DNA of 64,000 nt from Rhizobium leguminosarum bv. trifolii WSM1325 (GTDB lineage Bacteria > Pseudomonadota > Alphaproteobacteria > Rhizobiales > Rhizobiaceae): the NCBI GenBank assembly GCA_000023185.1, contig CP001622.1, positions 4,618,501 to 4,682,500 of the forward strand. The letters run 5' to 3'. The position numbers were made by a program, and so were the translations under genes. This document shows positions 1 through 8,330 of the stretch, in pieces; within the stretch, counting starts at the first letter, position 1; each line of letters begins with the position of its first letter. The notes under the pieces were generated by a model. The model was not told where the DNA came from, did not search any database, and worked only from the letters and a program-made list of their open reading frames with translations.

Positions 1-159
1 TTCTGGAAGGGCCATGTCGCCGTCTTCGAAGATCCGGAAACCATCCTCCACGCCAACGGTCATAGTATGACGGTGGCGCGCGAGAATTTCGAGGCCGCGG
101 TCGAGCGCATCGGCTGGCTCTACGAGCAACCGACCGGCTATCGCCGCCCGATCAGCTGA
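1..159 (+). CDS. C-terminal fragment, NlpC/P60-family cell-wall peptidase
   Basis: Only the last 52 codons of this rightward gene are in the window. The frame is open from base 1 to TGA at 157-159. The segment FWKGHVAVFEDPETILHANG looks like the end of an NlpC/P60 (C40) cysteine peptidase: GHVAV would carry the catalytic His and HANGH the third polar residue. The catalytic Cys lies outside the window. Such enzymes cleave peptide stems of peptidoglycan. The gene abuts the convergent amidase with no spacer. Its position beside a peptide-type uptake system fits peptide processing, but that link is inferred. The family call rests on a short piece. Confidence 0.6.
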   Translation, partial: FWKGHVAVFEDPETILHANGHSMTVARENFEAAVERIGWLYEQPTGYRRPIS

Positions 160-1551
160 TCAGCCGATCGGAGGCTGCGGCCAGGATCTCACTCCGCCCG
201 TCCAGTCCTCGAAGGCTTTCGACAGTCTCAGCACCCGCATATCGTCGAAGCGCGGCCCGACGATCTGCAACCCGATCGGCATGCCCGATCGGGAGAAACC
301 GCAATTGATCGAGGCGGCCGGCTGCTCCGACATGTTCCACGGCACCGTGAAACCGATATGCTCGAACGGCAGTGCCGGATCATTGGTCGGAGATGCCCAT
401 TCGGCCGGATAGGAGATGATCGGATTGGTCGGCGAAAGCAGGGCGTCGACCTCGGTAAACAGCCGTCCGCAGCTCTTGCGCATCTCGATCGTCTGATTGA
501 AGCCCTTGACCGCATCGACGCCGCTGATGTCGGCGCCGCCCATCGCCCAATCCCTGATATAGGGCAGGATGCTGTCGCGCCTGTTGTCGTCGAGATCCGC
601 GATATCGCCCCAGAACCGGGACCGCCAGAAATTGTCGAGGCCATCCAGCATCGCGCGCGTCAGCACCGGCTGGACCGATAGAATGGTCGCGCCGGCCGCC
701 TCGAATTGTTTCGCCGCCGCTTCCACCGCGGCCCTGATCTCGTCGTCCACCGCAAGGCCGCAGCCGGCATCGAGCATCAACCCGATCTTCATGCCCGACA
801 GGTCGATGTCGAGATCCATCCAGTCGAAATCGTTCGGCGGCAGGCTGGTGCCGTCGCGCCAATCCGGCCGTGACAGCGTCGCCATCGAAAAGGCCGCATC
901 CTCGACGGTGCGCGCCATCGGCCCGACGCAGCGCCCGACATAATAGGGATCGGCCGGAATGCGTCCATGGCTCGGTTTGAAGCCGAAGATGCCGGTCCAG
1001 CCGGCGGGAAGGCGCACCGAACCGCCGATATCGGTGCCGATATGCAGTGGTCCGTAGCCGGCCGCCGCCGCTGCGGAAGCCCCGGCACTCGATCCGCCGG
1101 GATTCTGCGTGGTGTTCCAGGGATTGCGGCTGAGAGGATGAAAGCTCGAAAGCCCGGAGGAAAGCATGCCGTAATCGGGGCAGGTGGTCTTGGCGAAGAT
1201 CACCGCGCCATCTTCCCGCAGCCGGGCGGCGGCCGGCGCATCGGCGTCCGCGGGCCTCAGTTCCACCGCTCTCGTGCCTGATGGCACCGGCTGGCCCTTC
1301 GTGGCTATCAGTTCCTTCAGCGTCACCGGGATGCCGTCGAGGGAGCCAAGCGTTTCTCCCTTCGCCCAGCGCTCCGTCGACGCTTTCGCCTGCGCGCGCG
1401 CCGATTCCGGATCGTAGAGGTAGAGTGCCGAAATCGACGGCTCCCAGGCTGCTATATGATCCTCGAGAGACAGCCAGTATTCCAGGGGGGAGAGGCTCTT
1501 ATCGGCGAAGCGTTGCCTGAGTTCGCGGATGGTAAGGTCGGTTTCGGTCAT
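160..1551 (-). CDS. Amidase signature family hydrolase (GatA-like)
   Basis: A 463-residue amidase-signature enzyme, normal length for the family. The Ser-cisSer-Lys triad is visible: Lys79 in VTLKEL, Ser154 in the GGSSAG loop and Ser178 in GTDIGGSVR. These enzymes hydrolyse carboxylic or peptide amides to acid plus ammonia in the cytoplasm. The start is ATG at 1551. The gene lies 36 bases downstream of the second permease gene and is last in a leftward operon of regulator, binding protein and permeases, so it probably acts on the imported compound. It is unlikely to be the tRNA amidotransferase GatA because no gatB or gatC is nearby. The substrate cannot be read from the sequence. Confidence 0.88.
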   Translation of the reverse strand: MTETDLTIRELRQRFADKSLSPLEYWLSLEDHIAAWEPSISALYLYDPESARAQAKASTERWAKGETLGSLDGIPVTLKELIATKGQPVPSGTRAVELRPADADAPAAARLREDGAVIFAKTTCPDYGMLSSGLSSFHPLSRNPWNTTQNPGGSSAGASAAAAAGYGPLHIGTDIGGSVRLPAGWTGIFGFKPSHGRIPADPYYVGRCVGPMARTVEDAAFSMATLSRPDWRDGTSLPPNDFDWMDLDIDLSGMKIGLMLDAGCGLAVDDEIRAAVEAAAKQFEAAGATILSVQPVLTRAMLDGLDNFWRSRFWGDIADLDDNRRDSILPYIRDWAMGGADISGVDAVKGFNQTIEMRKSCGRLFTEVDALLSPTNPIISYPAEWASPTNDPALPFEHIGFTVPWNMSEQPAASINCGFSRSGMPIGLQIVGPRFDDMRVLRLSKAFEDWTGGVRSWPQPPIG

Positions 1552-1587
1552 GGCATGGTCTTTCGGGCTCTTCGTCTTGGGAGGACA

Positions 1588-2451
1588 TCAGCGGCTTGCC
1601 TCGCGCGGGTCGAGCAGATCGCGCAAACCGTCGCCGAGCATGTTGAAGCCGAAGACGGTGAGCGCGATGGCAAGACCGGGCAGGATCGCCAGCCAGGGGG
1701 CGAGCGCCAGATAGGTTTGCGCATCGCCAAGCATCCGGCCCCAGGTCGGCGCCGGCGGCGCCATGCCGAGCCCGAGGAAGCTAAGACCCGCTTCGGTGAG
1801 GATCGCCAGCCCCAGCTGGATCGCGCCATGCACGATGATCTGGCTGATGATATTCGGCAGCACATGGCGCAGCGAAATCGTCAGTCGCGTATTGCCGATG
1901 GCGCGCGCCGCCGTCACATAGTCGCGGCTCCAGGCCTGCAGCGAGGTCGCGAGTGTGACGCGGGCAAAGACCGGGATCATGAAGACGGCAATCGCCGTGA
2001 TCGCGGTGAACCGCCCTGGCCCGAGAAAGGCGCCGAGCATCATGGCGGACAGGATCGGCGGCAGCGCAAAGATGACATCGCAGATGCGCATCAGCAGGGC
2101 TTCGAAAGGACCGCGGATCGCCGCCGCCGAAATACCTGATATCGAACCCAGCGTCCCGCCGATCATAACCGCTGTGATGGCGATTGACAGTGAATTCCAG
2201 CAACCTGCCATCAGCATCGAAAGCACGTCGCGGCCGAACTGGTCCGTGCCGAGCAGGCCGAAGGCAAGCGGCGGCTGCAGCTTGTGGATGATCTGCATTT
2301 TCGCCGGCGGCAGCGGCGTCCAGACGAGCGACAGCAGCGCGACGGCGACCAGCAGCCCGATGATCACAGTCCCTGAAATCAGGTTCATTCGCCGGCTAAG
2401 TCTAAAGATCCGGCGGCGGCTGGCAATGGCGGTCGATGCGATCGGTACCAT
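1588..2451 (-). CDS. Peptide-type ABC transporter permease (DppC/OppC-like)
   Basis: A 287-residue inner-membrane permease of the DppC class. A first transmembrane helix near residues 24-46 is followed by the signature segment LGTDQFGRDVLSMLMAG and, after further helices, by the EAA-type loop that contacts the ATPase (about residues 180-215, AARAIGNTRLTISLRHVLPN). It would pair with the DppB-like protein three bases upstream to form the channel. Its ATG at 2451 directly follows the stop of that gene, so they are surely co-transcribed. Binding-protein family 5 systems carry oligopeptides, dipeptides, nickel or glycosides; the true cargo is unknown. Confidence 0.9.
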   Translation of the reverse strand: MVPIASTAIASRRRIFRLSRRMNLISGTVIIGLLVAVALLSLVWTPLPPAKMQIIHKLQPPLAFGLLGTDQFGRDVLSMLMAGCWNSLSIAITAVMIGGTLGSISGISAAAIRGPFEALLMRICDVIFALPPILSAMMLGAFLGPGRFTAITAIAVFMIPVFARVTLATSLQAWSRDYVTAARAIGNTRLTISLRHVLPNIISQIIVHGAIQLGLAILTEAGLSFLGLGMAPPAPTWGRMLGDAQTYLALAPWLAILPGLAIALTVFGFNMLGDGLRDLLDPREASR

Positions 2452-2454
2452 GTT

Positions 2455-3402
2455 TCAGGCCGCCTTTCTCATCCTGGGATCAATCGCCAGATAGGAGAGA
2501 TCGACGATGAAATTCATCACGATGACAAGGCCTGCGAAGAATAGCACGACATCCTGCATGACGATGACATCGCGCTGGGAGAGCGCCTGCAGCGCGAGCC
2601 GTCCGAGGCCGGGAAGGTTGAAGACGTTTTCAACCAGCACCGCGCCGGCGACGAGAAAGGTGAATTGCAGCCCGATCATCGTCAGGATGGGGATCAGCGC
2701 ATTCGGCACGATATGCCGCCACAGCACCGCACTGCGGGAAAGCCCCTTGGCGACGGCAGTGCGGGCAAAATCCTCGTGCATCGTGTCGAGCACCGCTGAG
2801 CGCGCCACCCGCGTCAACACACCCGCCTGCGGCATCGCCAGCGCGACGGCGGGCATAACCAGCGCCTGCAATGCCGGCAGCAGGCCGGCGCCCCAGCCCG
2901 GGAAGCCACCGGCCGGCATCAGCCCGAGCATCGTCGAAAACAGGATGATCAACAGCAGCGCCACCCAGAAGGCGGGCACGGCGATGCTGATCTGCGAAAA
3001 CAGCGTCACCATGATGTCGAAGACACCGCCGCGGCGCGAGGCGGCCAGCACGCCGAGCGGCAGGGCAATCGCCACCGAAAGCACGATCGCCATCAGCGCC
3101 AGTGGCAGCGTTACCGCCAGCCGCTCGACGATCAACCCCGCGACCGGTACGCCATAGGTCAGGGAATTGCCGAGATCGCCTGATAGCACGCCGATCAACC
3201 ATTGCCCGTAACGCAGCAGCAGCGGCTGCTCGAGGCCGAGACTGTGACGCAGCGCCGCAAGCGTCTCCGGCGTTGCCGAGGTGCCGAGCATGATCGAGGC
3301 GGGATCGCCTGGCAGAAGGTCCATGACGGCGAAGATCAGCAGCGAGACGACGACGAGCGTGACGATGAGACCGGCGAAGCGGCGGGCGAGGAGTGGGATC
3401 AT
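2455..3402 (-). CDS. Peptide-type ABC transporter permease (DppB/OppB-like)
   Basis: A 315-residue DppB-class permease. It opens with a membrane helix (about residues 8-28) followed by the hallmark PGDPASIMLG segment and has about six helices. The EAA loop is seen around VAKGLSRSAVLWRHIVPNAL. ATG at 3402 is preferred to an in-frame GTG at 3411, because the family normally begins a few residues before the ARRF segment. It forms the channel with the DppC-like protein just downstream. No gene for an ATP-binding subunit is present at this locus, so the energising subunits must be encoded elsewhere or shared. Confidence 0.9.
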   Translation of the reverse strand: MIPLLARRFAGLIVTLVVVSLLIFAVMDLLPGDPASIMLGTSATPETLAALRHSLGLEQPLLLRYGQWLIGVLSGDLGNSLTYGVPVAGLIVERLAVTLPLALMAIVLSVAIALPLGVLAASRRGGVFDIMVTLFSQISIAVPAFWVALLLIILFSTMLGLMPAGGFPGWGAGLLPALQALVMPAVALAMPQAGVLTRVARSAVLDTMHEDFARTAVAKGLSRSAVLWRHIVPNALIPILTMIGLQFTFLVAGAVLVENVFNLPGLGRLALQALSQRDVIVMQDVVLFFAGLVIVMNFIVDLSYLAIDPRMRKAA

Positions 3403-3447
3403 GCGTGCCACGCTTTCGATGTGGCCTGGCGGCTCCCCCGCCCGCCC

Positions 3448-3582
3448 TCATTCCTGTGCTCGTCACAGGAATCCAGCCACGGGGCGTCTGCGCCGTGAAT
3501 AACTCTCATGCGATGAGTAGCTGGTTCTCCCGCGCCCAAGGACTTGGGCGCACTGGATTCCTGTGACAAGCACAGGAATGAG
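3448..3582. repeat. Intergenic repeat with two mirrored hairpins
   Basis: A short segment at 3448-3475, containing the hairpin ATTCCTGTG-ctcgt-CACAGGAAT (3450-3472), recurs inverted at about 3553-3582 (hairpin 3557-3579) with a single changed base in the loop. The two ends enclose a small palindromic core around CTCATGCGATGAG. The whole is about 135 bases, carries no gene, and fills most of the gap between the binding-protein gene and the permease genes. Its mirrored ends resemble a palindromic or MITE-like rhizobial intergenic element. In RNA the hairpins could shield the upstream binding-protein message and lower permease expression; that role is inferred. Confidence 0.65.
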
Positions 3583-3676
3583 GGAGCGAGAGGTTCGCGT
3601 GAGTCGACCATATCCGACTGTTCTGCTTCCGGCGCCAAGGCCATCACCTCATCACATCGCGCCTGACCTACCCCTC

Positions 3677-5209
3677 TCACTCGTCCCAGGAAACACCAGT
3701 CAGCACGTTGGAAGGGATAGGCTCGTTCTCCCACAGGCCCTTCAGCTTCTTGTCCCAGACGCCGAGTTTCGGCATGACGAAGAGGTAGAGCGCCGGCACG
3801 TCCTCGGCGAGGATCTTCTGCGCTTCGCCATAGATCGCATTCTGCGCGGCGGGATCGGTCGTCTCCTGAACCTTCTTCATCAGCGCGTTGAAAGCGGGGT
3901 TCTTATAATTGAAATAATAGGGATCGCGCGCATAGATGTCGATGTCGAGCGGTTCGGCATGGGCGACGATCGTCATGTCGAAGTTGCGGTCCTTCATGAT
4001 GTCCTGGACCCATTTCGCCGGAAATTCCGTCGGCTCGATATTCATCGTCACGCCGATCTCGGCAAACATCGCCTGCATCACCTGGGCGCTGCGCGGCGCA
4101 TAAGCCATCTGCGGCGATTTGATCGTGAAGGTGAAACCGTTGGGGTAGCCTGCTTCGGCAAGCAGCGCCTTCGCCTTCTCGACGTCGTAAGGCAGCACGC
4201 CTGTCATGTCCTGATAGCCCGGATCGTTCGGCGTGTAGTGGCTGCCGATCGGCGTGCCGAGGCCCGACCATGCGCCGTCGATCACCGTCTTGCGGTCGAT
4301 CGCCATCATCAGCGCTTGGCGGACGCGTTTGTCGTCGAACGGCTTCTTGGCAGTGTTCATGCCGGCAACGACCTTGAGCTCGGTATTGCCGATCTTGGTG
4401 ACGAGCCTCGCATCGCCGTCGAAAGAACTCATCAGCTCAGGCGCGGCAAATTCCGGAAAGGCATCGAGATCGCCGGATTTCAGCGCTGCCGCCTGCGCCT
4501 GCGGATCGGCGATGAAGCGGAAGGTCACCTTGTCGAGCTTGGCGGCCGCATCCTTGTTCCAATAATCGGCATTCCTGGTGAGTTCGACCTTGTCGCCCTT
4601 CGCCCAGCTGGCGAAACTGAAGGGGCCGGTCCCCACTGGCGTCGTCTTGTCGTCGGCAGCCGTCTTCGGTGCGACCATCACAGAGGCTGGCCAGCCGAGC
4701 CAGTAGATCAGGCTGCCGGTCGGCGCAGAGAGATGCAGCACCAGCGTTTCGGCATCCGGCGTATCGATCGAGGCGATCGAAGCGAAGAAGCGCTTCTGCG
4801 GATTGACCGAATCGGCGCCACGGGCACGGTCGAGCGAAAACTTGGCGGCAGTGGCATCGAAGGCCTCGCCGTCATGGAATTTGACGCCGGTCTGCAGCTT
4901 GAACGTATAGGTCAGGCCATCGGGAGAGATCTCCCAGTTTTTTGCCAGCTGCGGCTGGATCTTGCCGGACTGGTCGATCGTCACCAGCCCTTCGAACACG
5001 TTCTGCCAGGTCACCTGGCCGATCGCGACCGGTGCTGCGATCGTCGGGTCGAGACCGGCCGGCTCGACGCTCATGCCGAGATTGAGGGTAGTCTTTGCCG
5101 CCTCGGCCGGCGTCATCGCCGTCATCACCAGGCCGGCCGAAAGTGCGGCACCGAGCGAAAGCCGCCGGGCGAAACGCGCTGAAGGCGCAAGCGAAAACTT
5201 GATCATCAT
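3677..5209 (-). CDS. ABC transporter substrate-binding protein, family 5 (DppA/OppA type)
   Basis: A secreted solute receptor of about 510 residues. The N-terminus has a basic patch, a hydrophobic core (LSLGAALSAGLVMTAMTPAEA) and a likely signal-peptidase site after AEA. The mature part has SBP_bac_5 features such as LNLGMSVEPAGLDPT and the segment ending VKFHDGEAFDATAAKFSLDR. ATG at 5209 or 5206 follows AAGGGA; a GTG at 5227 would only extend the protein upstream of the signal peptide. It lies downstream of a LysR gene and upstream of two permeases. It should capture a peptide-like or other organic ligand in the periplasm; specificity is unknown. Confidence 0.92.
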   Translation of the reverse strand: MMIKFSLAPSARFARRLSLGAALSAGLVMTAMTPAEAAKTTLNLGMSVEPAGLDPTIAAPVAIGQVTWQNVFEGLVTIDQSGKIQPQLAKNWEISPDGLTYTFKLQTGVKFHDGEAFDATAAKFSLDRARGADSVNPQKRFFASIASIDTPDAETLVLHLSAPTGSLIYWLGWPASVMVAPKTAADDKTTPVGTGPFSFASWAKGDKVELTRNADYWNKDAAAKLDKVTFRFIADPQAQAAALKSGDLDAFPEFAAPELMSSFDGDARLVTKIGNTELKVVAGMNTAKKPFDDKRVRQALMMAIDRKTVIDGAWSGLGTPIGSHYTPNDPGYQDMTGVLPYDVEKAKALLAEAGYPNGFTFTIKSPQMAYAPRSAQVMQAMFAEIGVTMNIEPTEFPAKWVQDIMKDRNFDMTIVAHAEPLDIDIYARDPYYFNYKNPAFNALMKKVQETTDPAAQNAIYGEAQKILAEDVPALYLFVMPKLGVWDKKLKGLWENEPIPSNVLTGVSWDE

Positions 5210-5273
5210 GTTCCCTTGTCTGGCCACGCTGCGATGGCAGGCCCTTTTGCGAATAGAGTGGCACTATGTCAGT

Positions 5274-5299
5274 GCACACACAATGACGATTTTGTGTGC
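5274..5299. promoter_or_regulatory. 26-base near-perfect palindrome upstream of the binding-protein gene
   Basis: Arms GCACACAcAAT and ATTtTGTGTGC pair around a GACG centre with one mismatched position. The site lies 65-90 bases upstream of the binding-protein start and between that gene and the end of the lysR-like gene. There is no T-run, so it looks more like an operator than a terminator. The adjacent LysR regulator is the obvious candidate ligand, but this is inferred from position only. Confidence 0.5.
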
Positions 5300-5355
5300 T
5301 CAGTGTAGCCGAAAAAGCTACACCGCAAATCCGCGGGCAATGCAAGCTCGAAGCG

Positions 5356-6276
5356 TCAGTCTTTCGTCTCGGCGGCACGGCTCGTGCGCTCGCGCATGAA
5401 CCTCTCGATGAAATCGAGGAGTTTCGTCGCCGCGAAAGACAGCTGCCGGTCCGGCGCGACGCAGAGATCGACATGGGTGCGGATGCCGGTCTTGCCGGCG
5501 AGTGGAATGGCAAGGAGCTGACGCGCTTCGATCTCACGGCGGACGGTCAGTGCTGGCAGCAGCGTGGCCGCAGCCCCGCTAAGCACGAGTTCCTTCAGCA
5601 TTTCGAGCGAGCTGGTGACGAAGACGGGATCGAGGCTCAGCCCCTCCTTCTCGAACAGCGCGTCGAAGGCCTGGCGGAAGCCGAAGGATTGATCCGGCAG
5701 CGCCAATGCGTAGTCGGCAAGCGTCCTTAGCGGGATCTCGGCATGCGCGGCGGCCGGATGCTGCGGCGTGGCGATGAGATCATAGGCGATCTCGGAGCGT
5801 AGCCGCACCTTGGTGCCGGACATCGGTGGCGCAAACAGCGTCACCGCAATATCCGCCTCGGCGCTGTTGACGGCATCCACCGCCTGCCGCGCGCTGGTGA
5901 TCGTCACGGTAAAACGCAGCTTCGGATATTTCAGGCTGAATTCGGCAAGCGCCGGCGCCAGCAGATTGGCGACGGTGGCGCCATTGGCATAGATGCTGAC
6001 ACGGCCGCGCTGCAGGCCCTTCAGGTCTTCGATCAGCTGCTGCACATGATCGAGCTCGCGCAACGTCCGGCCGGCGCGGGCGGCAAGCAGTTCGCCGGCG
6101 GCCGTCAGCTTGACGCCGCGGGCGCTGCGTTCGACGAGCGGCGCGCCGAAATGATATTCGAGGTTCTCGATCTGCCGGCTGATCGCCGTCGGCGCGACAT
6201 TGAGATTCTCGGCCGCCTGGCGCATAGAATTGGTCCTGACCAGCTCGTCGAAATACATCAGCGCCCGGATCTGCAT
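5356..6276 (-). CDS. LysR-family transcriptional regulator
   Basis: A 306-residue LysR-type regulator. The winged helix-turn-helix is at residues 1-60 (MRQAAENLNVAPTAISRQIE is the recognition region) and is followed by a periplasmic-binding-like effector domain (about 90-295). It lies on the same strand as, and just upstream of, the binding protein, permeases and amidase, with the 5274-5299 palindrome in the gap. It most likely senses the transported compound or a product and controls that operon. LysR genes are often divergent from their targets, so this co-directional arrangement is slightly unusual. Confidence 0.9.
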   Translation of the reverse strand: MQIRALMYFDELVRTNSMRQAAENLNVAPTAISRQIENLEYHFGAPLVERSARGVKLTAAGELLAARAGRTLRELDHVQQLIEDLKGLQRGRVSIYANGATVANLLAPALAEFSLKYPKLRFTVTITSARQAVDAVNSAEADIAVTLFAPPMSGTKVRLRSEIAYDLIATPQHPAAAHAEIPLRTLADYALALPDQSFGFRQAFDALFEKEGLSLDPVFVTSSLEMLKELVLSGAAATLLPALTVRREIEARQLLAIPLAGKTGIRTHVDLCVAPDRQLSFAATKLLDFIERFMRERTSRAAETKD

Positions 6277-6321
6277 TCACGTCTCTCCGCCTTTCGGCAC
6301 GTTGGGGTTCCGGTTCCGACC

Positions 6322-6386
6322 CTAAAGCATGTCGCCCAAAAGTGCGCAGCGGTTTTGGGACAACGACATGGATAAAAACAAAGATC
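6322..6386. repeat. Short intergenic repeat (AAAGCATGTCG family)
   Basis: This segment has the look of a common rhizobial intergenic element: an AAAGCATGTCG start, a central GTGCGCAGCGGTTTTGGGAC and an end ACAACGACATGGATAAAAAC. The CATGTCG and CGACATG ends are inverted, so it can fold. A degraded partial match (AAAGCGTGCAGCGGGTTTGCG) lies near 60656-60676. It fills the gap between the LysR gene and the P1 peptidase stop and has no coding content. Confidence 0.55.
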
Positions 6387-6390
6387 TCAG

Positions 6391-7386
6391 TCAACGACCA
6401 TTCGGATAGCGGTCGCGCCATGCCATTTGCGCGCCCTCGACCGGAAGGGCGGTCGCCGCGTAGACGCCACGGGCGATCGCCCGCGCCATGACGATGGTCG
6501 CAAGGTGGCAAAGCTCCATCAGGCTCGCCATGTCGTCTCTTCGATGCTTGGCCGTCGAAGCGGCAAAGACGGTATCACCGTCGAGTGGCAGGTGCGCTGG
6601 CAGCAGTGCCCTGGCAAGGCCGTCATGGCCGGCGAGCGAAAGCCTGTGCGCCTCGGCCTTCGTCAGCTGCGCGTCGGTCACCACCGCGCCGATCGTCGTT
6701 GCCGGCGTGTTCATGCCCTTGAGCCGCATCCGGTGGTCGGCCACATCAGGCATGCCGAGCCCGCCGAATTCCGCGTCTTTTTCGAAAGGTGCTGCCCAGA
6801 AATGCGGCCCGTCGCCGATCGTTGCGGAGCCGAGCGCATTGACTGCGACGATCGCCGCGATGCGATGCCCGGTGCTGCTGACGGCGCTGGCCGAGCCGAG
6901 CCCGCCCTTGACGGTGGCCGTCGTCGCCCCTGTGCCTGCACCTGTCGTGCCGAGCGCGAATGTGCCCTTGGCCGCAGCCTGCAGTGCCGTATAGCCCATG
7001 TCGCGATAGGGGGAGTGAAGGCCCCAATCCTTGTCGCCGCCATTCAGCAGGTCCATCAGGATCGCCTGCGGCACGATCGGGATGCGCACCGACCCGACGG
7101 CAAAGCCGCGGCCGCGCTCGCGCAGGCCCGCCTGCACGCCGCCGGCGGCATCCAGCCCGAAAGCCGAGCCGCCGGAGAGCACGAAGGCATCCACGGCATT
7201 GACGGTCATCGACGGATCGAGCAGGCCGGTGTCGCGCCCGCCCGGCGCACCGCCGAGCACCGTGCCGGATGCGACGGCCGGTTCGTCGAAGACGATGACC
7301 GTGACGCCGGAACCGAGCGCAAGGTCGGTCGCATGGCCGATGGAAAGACCTTCGATATCGGTGATGAGATTGAGAAGATCGGGCAA
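6391..7386 (-). CDS. P1 (DmpA/S58) family peptidase
   Basis: An autoprocessing N-terminal-nucleophile hydrolase of about 331 residues, like L-aminopeptidase/D-Ala-esterase DmpA. Typical blocks are seen: ITDIEGLSIGHATD, an NAVDAFVLSGGSAFGLDAAGG segment and a DGDTVFAAST segment. The ATTIGAVVTD segment is where family members self-cleave and expose the nucleophile. The frame stays open to 7482, but the upstream part is repeat DNA. I therefore choose TTG at 7386, which has AAGGA seven bases before it and gives the usual N-terminus. It heads the leftward group with the LysR, binding protein, permeases and amidase, suggesting a peptide or amide hydrolysis route. Confidence 0.85.
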   Translation of the reverse strand: MPDLLNLITDIEGLSIGHATDLALGSGVTVIVFDEPAVASGTVLGGAPGGRDTGLLDPSMTVNAVDAFVLSGGSAFGLDAAGGVQAGLRERGRGFAVGSVRIPIVPQAILMDLLNGGDKDWGLHSPYRDMGYTALQAAAKGTFALGTTGAGTGATTATVKGGLGSASAVSSTGHRIAAIVAVNALGSATIGDGPHFWAAPFEKDAEFGGLGMPDVADHRMRLKGMNTPATTIGAVVTDAQLTKAEAHRLSLAGHDGLARALLPAHLPLDGDTVFAASTAKHRRDDMASLMELCHLATIVMARAIARGVYAATALPVEGAQMAWRDRYPNGR

Positions 7387-7426
7387 GGGCGGATCCTTAT
7401 GCGGGAAGGCGGCCGGTAGGACTGTA

Positions 7427-7525
7427 CTGCATAATTCCTTAAATCGGAATCGATTTAAGGACAAAATTATGCAGCAATTCAAAGTGTTACAGCCTTTGCG
7501 CGTTCATAAAGACGCGCGGCGCTGC
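7427..7525. repeat. Intergenic repeat, copy 1 of the CTGCATAATT family
   Basis: About 100 bases containing the perfect stem CTTAAATCG-gaat-CGATTTAAG (7438-7459), CAATTCAAAGTGTTACAGC and a GACGCGCGGCGC end. The same element, in opposite orientation, recurs at 51588-51685; partial or diverged relatives lie at 39441-39496 and 54261-54357. It lies just upstream of the P1 peptidase start and creates a spurious open reading extension of that gene. Confidence 0.75.
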
Positions 7526-7533
7526 AATGCCCT

Positions 7534-7570
7534 CAAAAAACAAGACCGGCCCCATGTGGCGGGACCGGTC
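7534..7570 (-). terminator. Rho-independent terminator of the 64-residue gene
   Basis: Read leftward, GACCGGTCCC and GGGGCCGGTC pair with one mismatch around a short loop and are followed by CTTGTTTTTT. It lies 45 bases after the stop of the small leftward gene at 7615. Confidence 0.8.
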
Positions 7571-7614
7571 GGACATCGGGAAAAGCCGCGAATGCTAATC
7601 GCGGCCTCATGCCC

Positions 7615-7809
7615 TCAGGCATGAAGCGGCTTCGGATGACGGCGGGTCATCAGGTCATGGATGGCCAACCGCACCTCATCGGGCGAGCCGAAACGCTGCT
7701 CGTCGAGGTCGTGGACATGAAATTTCACGGCGATGAACTTCAGCCGATCTTCATCGGGAATGACGATCCCGACGGGAACGCCTGCATATTCGATAACTTG
7801 CTTCTTCAT
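7615..7809 (-). CDS. Small hypothetical protein (64 residues)
   Basis: A 64-residue protein beginning MKKQVIEYAGVPVGIVIPDE. ATG at 7809 has GGAG eight bases upstream (GCAGGAGTTCTATCT), so the longer open frame to 7890 is not used. The protein is soluble, acidic to neutral, with no cysteine and no membrane segment. The N-terminal half looks like a beta-hairpin (EYAGVPVGIVIPDEDRLKFIAVKFHVHDLD) and the C-terminal half like a helix. A clear terminator follows, so it is a stand-alone transcription unit. I do not recognise a function. Confidence 0.7.
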   Translation of the reverse strand: MKKQVIEYAGVPVGIVIPDEDRLKFIAVKFHVHDLDEQRFGSPDEVRLAIHDLMTRRHPKPLHA

Positions 7810-8330
7810 AGATAGAACTCCTGCCGCGCGACATGCGCAGCCATGGCGAATTGACTTGTCTGGTACCGTTGAAAGGAGGACGAACGTCACATTCGACAGT
7901 TCGGGCGGGAGAGGGCGCCCGGACGGTCATTGCCAAGCACAGATCGCCCAAGGAGATCGGCGAGAATATCGATGTCTATCATGCTCGTTCCTTGTGTTGG
8001 CGTTGCACTTGAGTGGTCCCGGTAGAGCCCGGGGCCGGTGAAGGCTGTCTTCTATAATCCACTAACTTGGTAGAGATTACCTGATAGCCTGTCAGAAACA
8101 TATTCCGAAACGTGTCAAAATATCGACGATCCGAAAAAATTCATTCCGTCACAGCCCGAACTTACAGAAAGAAACATATCAGCTCTTCGTTAAATTCGCA
8201 TGACAGAATCGAACTTCGATCGATCACAGCGGCAGACATAAGAAGCCTTGCTGTATGAGGCAATGGCCCGTTTCATTAAAAATCGAAATGCCTCGAAATG
8301 ACCGATTTGGTTAATGCTGGAAGCCCTGTG
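7810..8330. other. Gene-free stretch of about 520 bases
   Basis: No convincing gene on either strand. The part from about 8050 to 8290 is distinctly AT-richer than its surroundings. The left end must hold the promoter of the 64-residue gene; I could not assign a clear -35/-10 pair. I see no repeat of the families found elsewhere in the window. Confidence 0.5.

Noticed and set aside
160..1551. gatA (tRNA amidotransferase subunit)
   Set aside because: gatB and gatC are absent, and the gene sits in a transporter operon; a general amidase is the better call.
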